A stretch of 64,000 bases of DNA from Hymenobacter terrestris (GTDB taxonomy: Bacteria > Bacteroidota > Bacteroidia > Cytophagales > Hymenobacteraceae), in NCBI RefSeq assembly GCF_013377905.1, contig NZ_JABKAV010000008.1:1-64000 (forward strand). Direction: 5' to 3'. Shown one piece after another: positions 1 to 7,902 of the stretch (the first letter of the stretch is position 1; each line of letters opens with the position of its first letter). Made by a program: the position numbers and the translations under genes. The notes under the pieces were generated by a model that made no database searches, was not told the DNA's origin, and saw only the letters and a list, made by a program, of their open reading frames with translations.

Positions 1-28
1 GTGTAAAAGAGAAAGACAATGACGCCCT

Positions 29-60
29 AATGGCGGGCGGGGGCAAGCCCCGCCCCTACC
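29..60. repeat. half copy of the GGGGCGGGGC interspersed repeat
   Basis: A GGCGGGCGGGGGCAAGCCCC-type stretch ending in CGCCCCTACC lies just before the first gene. It closely matches the arms of the inverted repeat at 62141-62228 (between murC and murG). Only one arm pair with a CAA centre is visible here, and the element may continue outside the window. Confidence 0.6.
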
Positions 61-67
61 TCTGCTT

Positions 68-463
68 ATGAAATACCTGCACCTGTTCGCCACCGTTCTG
101 CTGTTCACCGGCTGCGCGAAATCAACCGATAAAAAAGCCGAGCTGGCCGTGCAGGATTTCCTGCGCAACCGGGTTTCCACGGCCCGCAACTACGCGCCGG
201 GCAAGTTTCGGCTGGAGCCCTACACCCGCCGCGACTCGCTGCTGTACCTAGCCCAGATGGCCCAGATTAACAATCTGCCCGCGCCGCCCGCGCCTACGCC
301 CGCCGACACGGCCCGCATCGGCATTCTGGTTTATCACGACTACCGCGACCAGACGCCCGACGGCATCCTCATCCGCGACAGTGGCGAGTATGTGGTGCGC
401 CTTAACGGTGAAGTACGCCTGCTGATTGCCGAGAGCGTCCGTAAGCGGCGGCTGGCACAGTAG
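68..463 (+). CDS. small lipoprotein of unknown function
   Basis: This 131-residue protein begins with a short hydrophobic signal and a lipobox ending LFTGC, so Cys16 is the likely lipidated residue and the protein should sit in the cell envelope. The mature part is hydrophilic with a Pro/Ala-rich stretch near residues 71-80 and a C-terminal portion rich in charged residues. I recognise no domain. The ATG directly precedes the signal peptide, so the start is secure. A promoter-like TACCTTTG just after the stop suggests the next gene is transcribed separately. The function is unknown. Confidence 0.75.
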   Translation: MKYLHLFATVLLFTGCAKSTDKKAELAVQDFLRNRVSTARNYAPGKFRLEPYTRRDSLLYLAQMAQINNLPAPPAPTPADTARIGILVYHDYRDQTPDGILIRDSGEYVVRLNGEVRLLIAESVRKRRLAQ

Positions 464-466
464 CCC

Positions 467-474
467 TACCTTTG
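467..474 (+). promoter_or_regulatory. Bacteroidetes-type -7 element upstream of rluE
   Basis: TACCTTTG matches the TAnnTTTG consensus and lies about 60 bases before the rluE start. No clear TTTG -33 box is seen at the usual spacing, so support is partial. Confidence 0.4.
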
Positions 475-480
475 CACAAG

Positions 481-506
481 GTCATCCTTCGCAAGCGCAG
501 GATGAC
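481..506. repeat. short palindromic repeat (GTCATCCT / AGGATGAC)
   Basis: Eight-base perfect arms GTCATCCT and AGGATGAC enclose a ten-base GC-rich loop in the leader of rluE. The arm sequence resembles the GTCATTC arms of the longer repeats at 9077 and 26206, so it may be a reduced relative. Confidence 0.5.
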
Positions 507-532
507 AGAAAAGCTCCTAATTAACCTCCCCC

Positions 533-1489
533 ATGCGCTACATCCTGCTCAACAAGCCTTACGAAGTTCTGACCCAGTTTACCGACGAAACCGGCCGGCA
601 GACGCTTAAGGATTTTGTGGAGATACCCGAAATCTACCCCGTTGGGCGGCTCGATTATGACTCGGAGGGACTCGTGCTGCTCACCGACGACAAGCAGCTG
701 CAGCACCGGCTGTCAGAGCCGCGCTTCAAGGTGCCCAAAACATATTGGGTGCAGGTAGAAGGTGAGCCCACGCCCGAGGCCCTGGAGAACCTGCGCCGGG
801 GCGTAGACCTGAAAACCGGCTATACCTCGGCCGCCGAAGTGGAGCTTCTGCCCCAGGCCCCCGAGCTCTGGGAGCGGAGCAAGCCGGTCCGCTTCCGGGC
901 CGCCATTCCCACCAGCTGGCTTCAAATCCGCATTTCGCAGGGTATGAACCGGCAGGTGCGCAAAATGACGGCCGCCGTGGGCTACCCCACCCTACGCCTG
1001 GTGCGCGCCGCCATTGCCGACATGGACCTGGGCGACCTACAGCCCGGCCAGTGGCGCGAGCTGACCAACACGGAAGTGCGCATCCTCACCGAAGAAATGG
1101 CCGCCCAGACGGCCGCGGCCGGCACCTTCAAAACGCCCAAGCCTTCCGAGTACTGGCCCGGGGGCATTCCGCCTGGCGGCAAAAAAACCGGCGGTAAGCG
1201 CGGTGGCTTCACGGCTCCCGGTGGCTCCAAAACCACCAGCAGCAAGCCCAATCGGCCCGCCGGCGGGCCTAAATCAATCAGCCCAAAACCAGCCGGCAGC
1301 CGCGCCGACGCACCTGCCCGGCCCGCGGGCAGCAAATCCACCGGGGGAAAATCGACTGGTAGCCGGCCGGCCGGCGCCAGACCTGGCGGCGGGGGCGGCA
1401 ATGGAAAAACCTTCGGCACGAAACCAACCGGTGGCAAACCCGGCAGCAAGCCCGGCACGGCGGGCGGCGGGCCCAAGCGGCGCGGCTAA
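533..1489 (+). CDS. rluE: 23S rRNA pseudouridine synthase, RluE type, with a low-complexity basic tail
   Basis: The first ~185 residues match the RsuA/RluE family: an N-terminal LLNKPY motif, no S4 domain, the catalytic-loop motif GRLDYDSEGL (Asp41 the expected nucleophile-like aspartate), an IPTSWL segment and the GMNRQVRKM motif before the C-terminal strand. RluE modifies U2457 of 23S rRNA in E. coli; that specificity is inferred from strong resemblance to the E. coli protein (NKPY, QFTDE, PTSWL). After about residue 190 comes an unusual ~120-residue tail made almost only of Gly, Lys, Pro, Ser, Thr and Arg, likely disordered and RNA-binding. The stop overlaps the next start (TAATG), so the two genes are probably co-translated. 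Confidence 0.88.
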   Translation: MRYILLNKPYEVLTQFTDETGRQTLKDFVEIPEIYPVGRLDYDSEGLVLLTDDKQLQHRLSEPRFKVPKTYWVQVEGEPTPEALENLRRGVDLKTGYTSAAEVELLPQAPELWERSKPVRFRAAIPTSWLQIRISQGMNRQVRKMTAAVGYPTLRLVRAAIADMDLGDLQPGQWRELTNTEVRILTEEMAAQTAAAGTFKTPKPSEYWPGGIPPGGKKTGGKRGGFTAPGGSKTTSSKPNRPAGGPKSISPKPAGSRADAPARPAGSKSTGGKSTGSRPAGARPGGGGGNGKTFGTKPTGGKPGSKPGTAGGGPKRRG

Positions 1490-2433
1490 TGCCCCGGCGG
1501 CGCCTAGTGCGGCGTGGGCTATTGGTAGTAGCGCTGGGCTTCGTGCTGCTGAACGCGGTGGCCTTTTTCCACGCCTGGCGCTTCACTCATTTTACGACTG
1601 ATACTGGCCGTACCACTGGCAGCCCCGAGCAACTGACGCTGGCCGACAAGCTGTGGGTGCTGGCCACCGGCGTACGCACGCCCAAGCCGCGCAACCACAC
1701 CTTACCCACTTTCCCGTACGCCACCGTGCGCTTGGCTGGCCCCAACGGGCGGCTGGAAAGCTGGTATGGCGCGGTGCCGCGGGCGCGGGGTACGGTGGCC
1801 CTGTTTCATGGCTACACCAGCTCCAAAAGCCAGCTGCTGCACGAGGCCAGCTACTTCCGCCAACTCGGCTACAACGTACTGCTCACCGATTTTGCGGGCA
1901 GCGGTGGCTCGGCAGGTTCCCGTTGCACCGTGGGCTACCAGGAAGCTGCTGATGTGGCGGCCGTGGTGCGCTGGCTGCAAAAGCGGCCGGGACCGGTTTT
2001 CATCTACGCCAACTCCATGGGCGCGGTAGCTACGTTGCGGGCCGAAGCGGAACTGGGCGTCCGGCCCACCGCCAACCTACTCGAATGCCCCTACGGCTCG
2101 ATGCTGGCCACCGCTCAGAGCCGCTTCCGCTCGATGGGGGTACCCGCATTTCCGATGGCCAACCTACTGGTGTTCTGGGGTGGCGCGGCCAACGATTTCA
2201 ATACCTTCGACCTCGACGCCACCACCTATGCGGCCCGCACCCCCACACCCACCCTACTTATGTGGGGTGCCACCGACCCACGCGTGACCCGCGCCGAAAC
2301 CGACGCCATCTTCGCTGCCCTGGCCGGCCCCAAGCAACGCCAGGATTTCCCCGGCTCGGGTCACGAGCCCTATTGGTGGAAGCACGAGGCGCTGTGGCAG
2401 CGCACAGTGACGGGGTTTATGACCGGGCAGTAG
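1489..2433 (+). CDS. membrane-anchored alpha/beta hydrolase
   Basis: A 314-residue alpha/beta-hydrolase fold protein. Residues about 10-28 form one hydrophobic segment, so it is anchored in or exported across the inner membrane. HGYTSS (about 107-112) supplies the oxyanion region. The nucleophile elbow reads NSMGA with Ser176, instead of the usual GxSxG. WGATDPR gives the acid and GSGHEP the histidine. It resembles the BAAT/DUF1749-type serine hydrolases related to S9 peptidases, but substrate cannot be told. The start codon overlaps the rluE stop by one base, so translation is likely coupled. The stop codon lies within a perfect hairpin. Confidence 0.8.
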   Translation: MPRRRLVRRGLLVVALGFVLLNAVAFFHAWRFTHFTTDTGRTTGSPEQLTLADKLWVLATGVRTPKPRNHTLPTFPYATVRLAGPNGRLESWYGAVPRARGTVALFHGYTSSKSQLLHEASYFRQLGYNVLLTDFAGSGGSAGSRCTVGYQEAADVAAVVRWLQKRPGPVFIYANSMGAVATLRAEAELGVRPTANLLECPYGSMLATAQSRFRSMGVPAFPMANLLVFWGGAANDFNTFDLDATTYAARTPTPTLLMWGATDPRVTRAETDAIFAALAGPKQRQDFPGSGHEPYWWKHEALWQRTVTGFMTGQ

Positions 2434-2464
2434 CGCGAAGCTTCCGCTTCGCGCTACTGCCCGG
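2423..2464 (+). terminator. hairpin spanning the hydrolase stop codon
   Basis: Perfect 19-base arms (CCGGGCAGTAGCGCGAAGC and its complement) around a TTCC loop. The TAG stop lies inside the left arm and no T-tract follows, so this is either a terminator-like 3' end structure or a palindromic repeat. Confidence 0.5.
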
Positions 2465-2538
2465 CTGGCAGAAGTTCTGCCCCGCTTGATTACACGGAAA
2501 GCCAGACCGTCGCGAAAAGCCGCTGCACAACCTCTAAA

Positions 2539-2555
2539 AATGACAATCTGTCATT
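2539..2555. promoter_or_regulatory. palindromic operator-like site upstream of dnaK
   Basis: AATGACA-ATC-TGTCATT is a perfect 7+7 inverted repeat, about 30 bases upstream of a sigma54-like -24/-12 element. Placement suggests an activator or enhancer-binding-protein site for the chaperone gene. It is not the CIRCE sequence. Confidence 0.55.
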
Positions 2556-2576
2556 AGAAACGGGCATTTTCGGGGC

Positions 2577-2592
2577 TGGTACGCCTCTTGTA
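2577..2592 (+). promoter_or_regulatory. candidate sigma54 (-24/-12) promoter of dnaK
   Basis: TGGTACGCCTCTTGTA fits TGGCAC-N5-TTGCA with the correct 10-base gap between GG and GT; the -12 GC is GT here. The predicted transcript start is near 2603, leaving a leader of about 60 bases before the dnaK ATG. Confidence 0.5.
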
Positions 2593-2661
2593 ATTACCGG
2601 TGCACAAGGGTTTCGGCCCTTTTCAACTGACAACCTACTTTCTACTCATACAACTAGCATC

Positions 2662-4614
2662 ATGGGCAAAATAATCGGTATTGACCTCGGCACCACCAAC
2701 TCGTGCGTGTCCGTAATGGAAGGCAACGAGCCGGTGGTAATTCCAAACAGCGAAGGCCGCCGGACCACGCCGTCGATTGTCGCGTTTCTCGATAACGGGA
2801 AGGGCGAACGGAAGGTGGGCGACCCGGCCAAGCGCCAGGCCATTACCAACCCTAATAATACTATCCAGAGCATCAAGCGCTTCATGGGCCGTAACTTCTC
2901 GGAAGTAACCGAGGAGACCAAAAACGTGCCCTACGAAGTGGTGGGTGGCACTAATGGCACGGTGGCCGTGAAAATAGGCGACCGTAACTATACGCCCCAG
3001 GAAATTTCGGCCATGGTGCTTCAGAAGATGAAGCAGACCGCCGAGGAGTACTTAGGCACCACGGTGACCGAGGCCGTTATTACTGTTCCGGCTTACTTCA
3101 ACGATGCCCAGCGCCAGGCTACCAAAGAAGCCGGCGCTATTGCCGGCCTCGAAGTGAAACGCATCATTAACGAGCCCACCGCTGCCGCTTTGGCTTACGG
3201 CCTCGACAAGGACCACTCCAACCACAAGGTGGCTGTTTACGACCTCGGTGGTGGTACGTTCGACATCTCGATTCTGGAGCTCGACAACGGTGTGTTTGAG
3301 GTGCTGAGCACCAACGGCGACACCCACCTCGGCGGCGACGATTTCGACCAGGTCATCATTAACTTCTTAGCCGACCAGTTCGCCACGGAGAACGAAGGCC
3401 TCGACCTGCGCAAGGACGCCATGGCTCTGCAGCGCCTCAAGGAAGCTGCTGAAAAAGCCAAGGTAGAGCTGTCGTCGTCGTCGGAAACCGAAATCAACCT
3501 GCCCTACATCACTGCTACGGCCTCGGGCCCCAAGCACTTGGTGGTAAAGCTGAGCCGCGCCAAGTTCGAGCAACTGGCCGACTCGTTGTTCAAGCGCAGC
3601 ATGGAGCCCGTGAAAAAGGCCCTCCAGGACGCCGGCCTGAGCACTTCGGACATTGACGACGTGATTCTGGTAGGCGGCTCGACCCGCATGCCCCGCATCC
3701 AGGAAGACGTAGAGAAGTTCTTCGGCAAGAAGCCCAGCAAGGGCGTTAACCCCGACGAAGTAGTGGCCATCGGCGCCGCTATCCAGGGCGGCGTGCTCAC
3801 TGGCGAGGTGAAGGACGTTCTCCTGCTCGACGTAACCCCGCTGAGCCTCGGCATCGAGACCATGGGCGGCGTGATGACTAAACTCATCGAGTCAAACACT
3901 ACGATTCCTACCAAGAAATCGGAAACGTTCTCGACGGCTTCCGACAACCAGCCGAGCGTGGAAATCCACGTACTGCAGGGTGAGCGGCCGCTGGCTTCGC
4001 AGAACCGCACCATCGGCAAGTTCCACCTCGATTCCATTCCGCCCGCACCCCGCGGCGTACCGCAGGTCGAAGTCATCTTCGACATTGATGCCAACGGCAT
4101 CCTGCACGTAACGGCCAAGGACAAAGGCACGGGCAAAGAGCAGAAGATCCGCATCGAAGCCTCGTCGGGCCTTTCCGACGCCGACATCGAGCGGATGCGT
4201 CAGGAAGCCCAGTCGAACGCCGAAGCCGACAAGGCCGAGCGTGAGAAAATCGAGAAGGTCAACCAGGCCGACTCCATGATTTTCCAGACGGAGAAGCAGA
4301 TGACCGAGTACGGCGACAAGCTGAGCGCCGGCAACAAAACGGCCGTCGAAGATGCGTTGGCCGACCTCAAGAAGGCCCACGAAAGCAAGGACCTCGGTGC
4401 CATTGATACGGCCATGGCGGCCATAAACACGGCCTGGCAGGCTGCCTCGCAGGAGATGTACGCCCAGGGCGGTGCCGAAGGCGGCCAGCCCGGTGCCGAC
4501 GGTGGCAACCCCTTCGGCGGCTCCGACAGCGGCCAGCCTGGCGGCAACGGCCAGCAGGGTGCCAATGCTGACGTAACCGATGTGGATTACGAGGAAGTAG
4601 ATGGTAAGAAGTAA
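2662..4614 (+). CDS. dnaK: molecular chaperone DnaK (Hsp70)
   Basis: A 650-residue, full-length Hsp70. The N-terminal ATPase domain starts [15 protein letters not shown], with the [10 protein letters not shown] phosphate-binding motif near residue 195, VGGSTRMPR near 335 and GAAIQGG near 370. The substrate-binding domain follows ([10 protein letters not shown], then the beta-sandwich), then the helical lid and a Gly/Gln/Asn-rich tail ending in a VTDVDYEEV-type acidic motif, the usual co-chaperone contact. No dnaJ or grpE is adjacent, so the gene stands alone. A palindrome and sigma54-like promoter lie upstream and a strong intrinsic terminator downstream, which suggests independent, stress-responsive control. 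The ATG is fixed by the conserved N-terminus. Confidence 0.98.
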   Translation: MGKIIGIDLGTTNSCVSVMEGNEPVVIPNSEGRRTTPSIVAFLDNGKGERKVGDPAKRQAITNPNNTIQSIKRFMGRNFSEVTEETKNVPYEVVGGTNGTVAVKIGDRNYTPQEISAMVLQKMKQTAEEYLGTTVTEAVITVPAYFNDAQRQATKEAGAIAGLEVKRIINEPTAAALAYGLDKDHSNHKVAVYDLGGGTFDISILELDNGVFEVLSTNGDTHLGGDDFDQVIINFLADQFATENEGLDLRKDAMALQRLKEAAEKAKVELSSSSETEINLPYITATASGPKHLVVKLSRAKFEQLADSLFKRSMEPVKKALQDAGLSTSDIDDVILVGGSTRMPRIQEDVEKFFGKKPSKGVNPDEVVAIGAAIQGGVLTGEVKDVLLLDVTPLSLGIETMGGVMTKLIESNTTIPTKKSETFSTASDNQPSVEIHVLQGERPLASQNRTIGKFHLDSIPPAPRGVPQVEVIFDIDANGILHVTAKDKGTGKEQKIRIEASSGLSDADIERMRQEAQSNAEADKAEREKIEKVNQADSMIFQTEKQMTEYGDKLSAGNKTAVEDALADLKKAHESKDLGAIDTAMAAINTAWQAASQEMYAQGGAEGGQPGADGGNPFGGSDSGQPGGNGQQGANADVTDVDYEEVDGKK

Positions 4615-4663
4615 GTGTTGATTCGCGCTTTCTGAATTGACCGCGCTGATTTCTGATAAGTTT

Positions 4664-4699
4664 AAAAGGCCCGAAGCACCATGCTTCGGGCCTTTTTTT
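4664..4699 (+). terminator. intrinsic terminator of dnaK
   Basis: AAAAGGCCCGAAGCA pairs with TGCTTCGGGCCTTTT around a three-base loop and is followed by a T-run. Confidence 0.9.
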
Positions 4700-4777
4700 G
4701 CGTGGCTTGCGGGCTGAACGGCCACGGCTGGCAGTGGCGCGGAGTTGGCTTATACTGTCCTATCTTGGCCCCGATTT

Positions 4778-5950
4778 ATGGCGGAGTGCATCGTTATCGG
4801 AGCGGGAATTGGGGGACTGGCGACGGCGCACGTGCTGCTGCAGCGGGGCCACGCGGTGCGGGTGTACGAGGCCGCGCCCGCACTGCACGCCACCGGCGCG
4901 GGGCTGGTGCTGGGGGCCAACACGTTGCAGGCGCTCGGCACCATTGGGCTGGCCGGGGCCGTGGCAGCGCTGGGCGAACCAGTAGCGGGCCTGACGCTGC
5001 TTGATGAACGGGGCCGGGTGCTACTCGATGTGGATGCCAGCCGGTTGGCGGCCCGGCGGTTCGGGCCGCACCGCAGCGTGGCGCTCAGCCACGCCGATTT
5101 GCAGCTGCTACTGCTCCGGCAGCTGCCGCCGGGCGTGGTGCGGCCGGGCCGGGCCTTAACCCACTTCACTACCACCACCACCGGCCCCGACTGCCGGGTA
5201 ACGGCCCATTTCCAGACTGGCGAACCTGACACGGCCGCGGTGCTGGTGGGGGCCGACGGGCTTCATTCGCGGGTACGGCGGCAGCTGTTTCCGCATCTGA
5301 GCGCGCCGCGCTACGCGGGCTACACCTGCTGGCGGGCGGTGGTCGAGGCCAGTGACCTACGGCTGCCCGCTGCTACGGGTCGGTTCCGGGAAACCTGGGG
5401 CCGGGCCGGGCGCTTCGGCTACGTACCGCTGGGCGACGGGCGCGTGTACTGGTTTGCCACCCGCAACGCCCCGCCCGCCGATGCTCGCCTGGCCCGCTAC
5501 ACCCCACCCGACCTGCTGGCGCTGTTCGGCCACTACCACGCGCCCGTACCCGACCTGTTGCGCCGCACCCGTCCCGACCAGCTTATCTGGCACGACACGG
5601 TCGATTTGCCGCCCCTGCCCCGCTTCGCCCAGGGCCTGGTGCTACTGCTCGGTGACGCGGCCCACGCCACCACGCCCAACCTGGGCCAGGGCGCGGGCCA
5701 AGCCATCGAGGACGCCGTAGTGCTGGGTCAGTGCCTGGGTCCCGAAACCCGGCCGGAGGCAGCTTTCCGAGAATTCGAGCGGCGGCGCGGTTCCCGCACC
5801 CGGCGCATTGTGCGGGCCTCGCGGTGGGTGGGCGCCGTGGCCCAGTGGCAACACCCGCTGCTAGCCGCCACCCGCGACGTGGCCCTGCGCCACCTGCCCG
5901 CTTTCGTCACCAACTGGCAAACCCACTTTATATACCAAACGCGCTACTAA
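4778..5950 (+). CDS. FAD-dependent monooxygenase (PHBH/UbiH-like)
   Basis: A 390-residue group A flavoprotein monooxygenase. The N-terminus carries the Rossmann GAGIGGLATA motif for the FAD ADP part, a DG-type motif occurs in VLVGADGLHSRVRR (about residues 165-177), and GDAAHATTPNLGQGAGQA near residue 295 is the second FAD-binding motif. The family hydroxylates aromatic or polyketide-like substrates using NAD(P)H and oxygen; the substrate here is unknown. An upstream in-frame TTG at 4745 exists, but the ATG at 4778 places the Rossmann motif at the usual distance from the N-terminus and is preferred. It appears monocistronic, ending at a hairpin shared with the convergent gene. Confidence 0.87.
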   Translation: MAECIVIGAGIGGLATAHVLLQRGHAVRVYEAAPALHATGAGLVLGANTLQALGTIGLAGAVAALGEPVAGLTLLDERGRVLLDVDASRLAARRFGPHRSVALSHADLQLLLLRQLPPGVVRPGRALTHFTTTTTGPDCRVTAHFQTGEPDTAAVLVGADGLHSRVRRQLFPHLSAPRYAGYTCWRAVVEASDLRLPAATGRFRETWGRAGRFGYVPLGDGRVYWFATRNAPPADARLARYTPPDLLALFGHYHAPVPDLLRRTRPDQLIWHDTVDLPPLPRFAQGLVLLLGDAAHATTPNLGQGAGQAIEDAVVLGQCLGPETRPEAAFREFERRRGSRTRRIVRASRWVGAVAQWQHPLLAATRDVALRHLPAFVTNWQTHFIYQTRY

Positions 5951-5990
5951 AGGCGACGGGTGGTATCAAAACTGGCCGCCAATCGGACCC

Positions 5991-6027
5991 AAAAAAGCCC
6001 GGCTCCTTTGCAGGAACCGGGCTTTTT
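5991..6027. terminator. bidirectional terminator between convergent genes
   Basis: AAAAAAGCCCGGCTCCT pairs with AGGAACCGGGCTTTTT with one mismatch. The A-run and T-run on either side allow it to serve both the monooxygenase and the opposite gene. Confidence 0.9.
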
Positions 6028-6043
6028 AACTTCAAACTGAAAC

Positions 6044-6841
6044 TTAAGCGGCGGCGGCCGTCTGGCCGTTCTCGCGGTCATCAATGGCCTTCTTCAGCTT
6101 GGCAATGGCCTGAGTGGCGCGCTCCTCATCGAGGCGGTTGATGTTGAGCAACATCTTGGTCTTTTCGGCGCGGGTAACTACCGGATGGTTGAGCAGGCGG
6201 ATAATTTCCTCCTTCTGCGAGGCCGAAGCATAGGCCGGAGCCGCTGACTCAGCGGCGACAACCGGCTCGGCGGGCACGGCCTTCATGGCAACGGGCGCAG
6301 TTGAGGCAGCCTGCGGGGCCGTAACCGGCGCGGGCGTTTCAGCCACGGTGGGCACGTTGCCAGCATAGTCCATCTCCTCGGCCGGGGTGGGCTCGTAACC
6401 AGCGGCACGAATTATCCAGGCCAAAATATTGCGGTAAGCCTTGCCAATAGCGCGGGTCTGGGCCATGCTCATGATGGCAAATTCCTGATAGAATTTCTTA
6501 CCCTGCTCCTTGCTGGAGCACACGGCAAAGCCGGCACCCACGGTCTGGCCACTCTTCAAATCGAAGAGAATCACCTTGGCCTGATACTTAATCTCTTGCT
6601 CGTTGCTGACGTTAATGACGTGCTCGACCACGGGCACGATGCCCAGGCGCGAGCCGGCGTACTGCCAGCCTTCCACGTTCACAAACTCCTTGCCCTGCAC
6701 GTTGGTCGTGAGTTTGTTTTCCTTGATGAACTTGGCCAGATCCGTAGCCAGATGCAGCGTTTCGTCGGAGTGCGACAGGTCGTAGCTCTCAACTTTAGGC
6801 TTGCGAACGGGCTCTTTTGGGGCTTTGACTGCTTGGCTCAT
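6044..6841 (-). CDS. phage-like single-strand annealing (RecT/ERF/Rad52-type?) protein
   Basis: A 265-residue protein. Residues about 25-160 contain segments I associate with a phage-encoded family sometimes annotated as ERF/RecT-like annealing proteins: FVNVEGWQYAG, FAIMSMAQTRAIGKA and AAGYEPTPAEEMD. After residue 165 comes an Ala/Pro/Val-rich linker, then a ~60-residue basic helical tail with RAEKTKMLLNINRLDEERA. No other phage gene is nearby, so a resident, perhaps domesticated, DNA-repair or recombination role is possible. The family assignment is from motif memory and is tentative. The start ATG is followed by a Lys/Pro-rich stretch. It has its own terminator, shared with the convergent monooxygenase gene. 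Confidence 0.6.
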   Translation of the reverse strand: MSQAVKAPKEPVRKPKVESYDLSHSDETLHLATDLAKFIKENKLTTNVQGKEFVNVEGWQYAGSRLGIVPVVEHVINVSNEQEIKYQAKVILFDLKSGQTVGAGFAVCSSKEQGKKFYQEFAIMSMAQTRAIGKAYRNILAWIIRAAGYEPTPAEEMDYAGNVPTVAETPAPVTAPQAASTAPVAMKAVPAEPVVAAESAAPAYASASQKEEIIRLLNHPVVTRAEKTKMLLNINRLDEERATQAIAKLKKAIDDRENGQTAAAA

Positions 6842-7076
6842 GGTGCTTTTCCGTTAGGTTCCTGTAATGACATAAATGCGTTCGGGTATATAACCCCAGC
6901 CCAGCCTTAATGGTGCAAAAATCCACGCCTTTTTATGCAATTTTTTACGTTGATTAACAGCAACTTACATTATCAATTGCCAAATTTACTAGTCCTTCAC
7001 ATCGAGCTAACCTATTTAGCCTATCCAACATTGCAAACCCTCTACGGTAGCAGAAGGCTACCAGCATTTACCCCAT

Positions 7077-7102
7077 AAAAAAACGCCGGCGAATTGCCGG
7101 CG
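7077..7102 (-). terminator. intrinsic terminator of the lolD-like gene
   Basis: Read on the minus strand, CGCCGGC-AATTC-GCCGGCG is followed by seven T residues. Confidence 0.88.
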
Positions 7103-7134
7103 CTGGATACTACTGAGCTTATTGGCGGGGCTCT

Positions 7135-7797
7135 TTAGTTGGGGCCCTCCCAGATGTAGCCGTCCTTCATGGTGATGGTACGGTCGGCCATTTCGGCCAG
7201 TTGGTCGTTGTGGGTCACAATGACGAAAGTCTGGCCCAATTCTTTGCGGAGCAGAAAGAAAATCTGGTGCAGCTCCTGGGCGTTCTGCGAGTCGAGATTG
7301 CCCGATGGTTCGTCGGCGAAGATGATTTCGGGCGAGTTAATGAGGGCGCGGGCTACGGCCGTGCGCTGCTGCTCGCCGCCGCTCATTTCGGAGGGCTTGT
7401 GGTCGGCGCGGCGCTCCAGGTTCAGCATGCCGAGCAATTCGCGGGCCCGCACCCGGGTTTCCTTTTCCGAGCGGCCGGCCAGATACGCCGGCAGGCACAC
7501 GTTTTCCAGGGCCGTAAATTCGGGCAGCAGGTTGTGAAACTGGAAGATGAAGCCAATGTGGCGGTTGCGAAACCGCGCCAGATCGGAGCGGCCCAGCGAG
7601 CTAACCGACTCGCCATCAAACAGCACCTCGCCCGAATCGGGGTTGTCGAGCGTGCCCAGAATGTGCAGCAGCGTGCTTTTACCGGCTCCCGATGAGCCTA
7701 CGATAGACACGATTTCCGATTTCTCGATGGTCAGGTCAATGCCCTTGAGCACTTCCAGCGTATTATAGCTTTTGCGGACGTTGATGGCTTGCAGCAA
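7135..7797 (-). CDS. lolD: ABC transporter ATP-binding protein, LolD family
   Basis: A 220-residue ATPase of the LolD/MacB-type family. Walker A is GSSGAGKST, the Q-loop lies in [10 protein letters not shown], the signature is MSGGEQQR, Walker B is [12 protein letters not shown] and the switch His is in VIVTHND. LolD powers release of lipoproteins from the inner membrane with LolC/E; no permease gene is adjacent, so the partner must be elsewhere and the exact role is inferred. The reading frame is open to an ATG at 7869, but a TAGATTTG promoter element at 7836-7843 would start the transcript downstream of that ATG, and homologues begin close to [11 protein letters not shown]; the TTG at 7797 is therefore preferred. 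Confidence 0.85.
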   Translation of the reverse strand: MLQAINVRKSYNTLEVLKGIDLTIEKSEIVSIVGSSGAGKSTLLHILGTLDNPDSGEVLFDGESVSSLGRSDLARFRNRHIGFIFQFHNLLPEFTALENVCLPAYLAGRSEKETRVRARELLGMLNLERRADHKPSEMSGGEQQRTAVARALINSPEIIFADEPSGNLDSQNAQELHQIFFLLRKELGQTFVIVTHNDQLAEMADRTITMKDGYIWEGPN

Positions 7798-7835
7798 AAC
7801 GGGGCGGGGAACGGGGACAAAGAGAAGTACGGAAA

Positions 7836-7843
7836 CAAATCTA
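7836..7843 (-). promoter_or_regulatory. -7 promoter element of the lolD-like gene
   Basis: TAGATTTG on the minus strand is an exact TAnnTTTG match. Transcription would begin about 7829-7832, inside the longest reading frame, which supports a start at 7797 instead of 7869. Confidence 0.5.
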
Positions 7844-7902
7844 CGCAATGTCGGGCGTTGCGGTGGCATTGGGGGCGGAGCGGGCGTATCTTCCCGGTTC
7901 CT

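Noticed and set aside
4745-4777. TTG start for the FAD monooxygenase.
   Set aside because: The ATG at 4778 gives the normal distance from the N-terminus to the GxGxxG motif.
7798-7869. N-terminal extension of the LolD-like protein to an ATG at 7869.
   Set aside because: A -7 promoter element lies inside this extension, the residues are Arg/Pro-rich and not like LolD, and homologues begin near LLQAINV.
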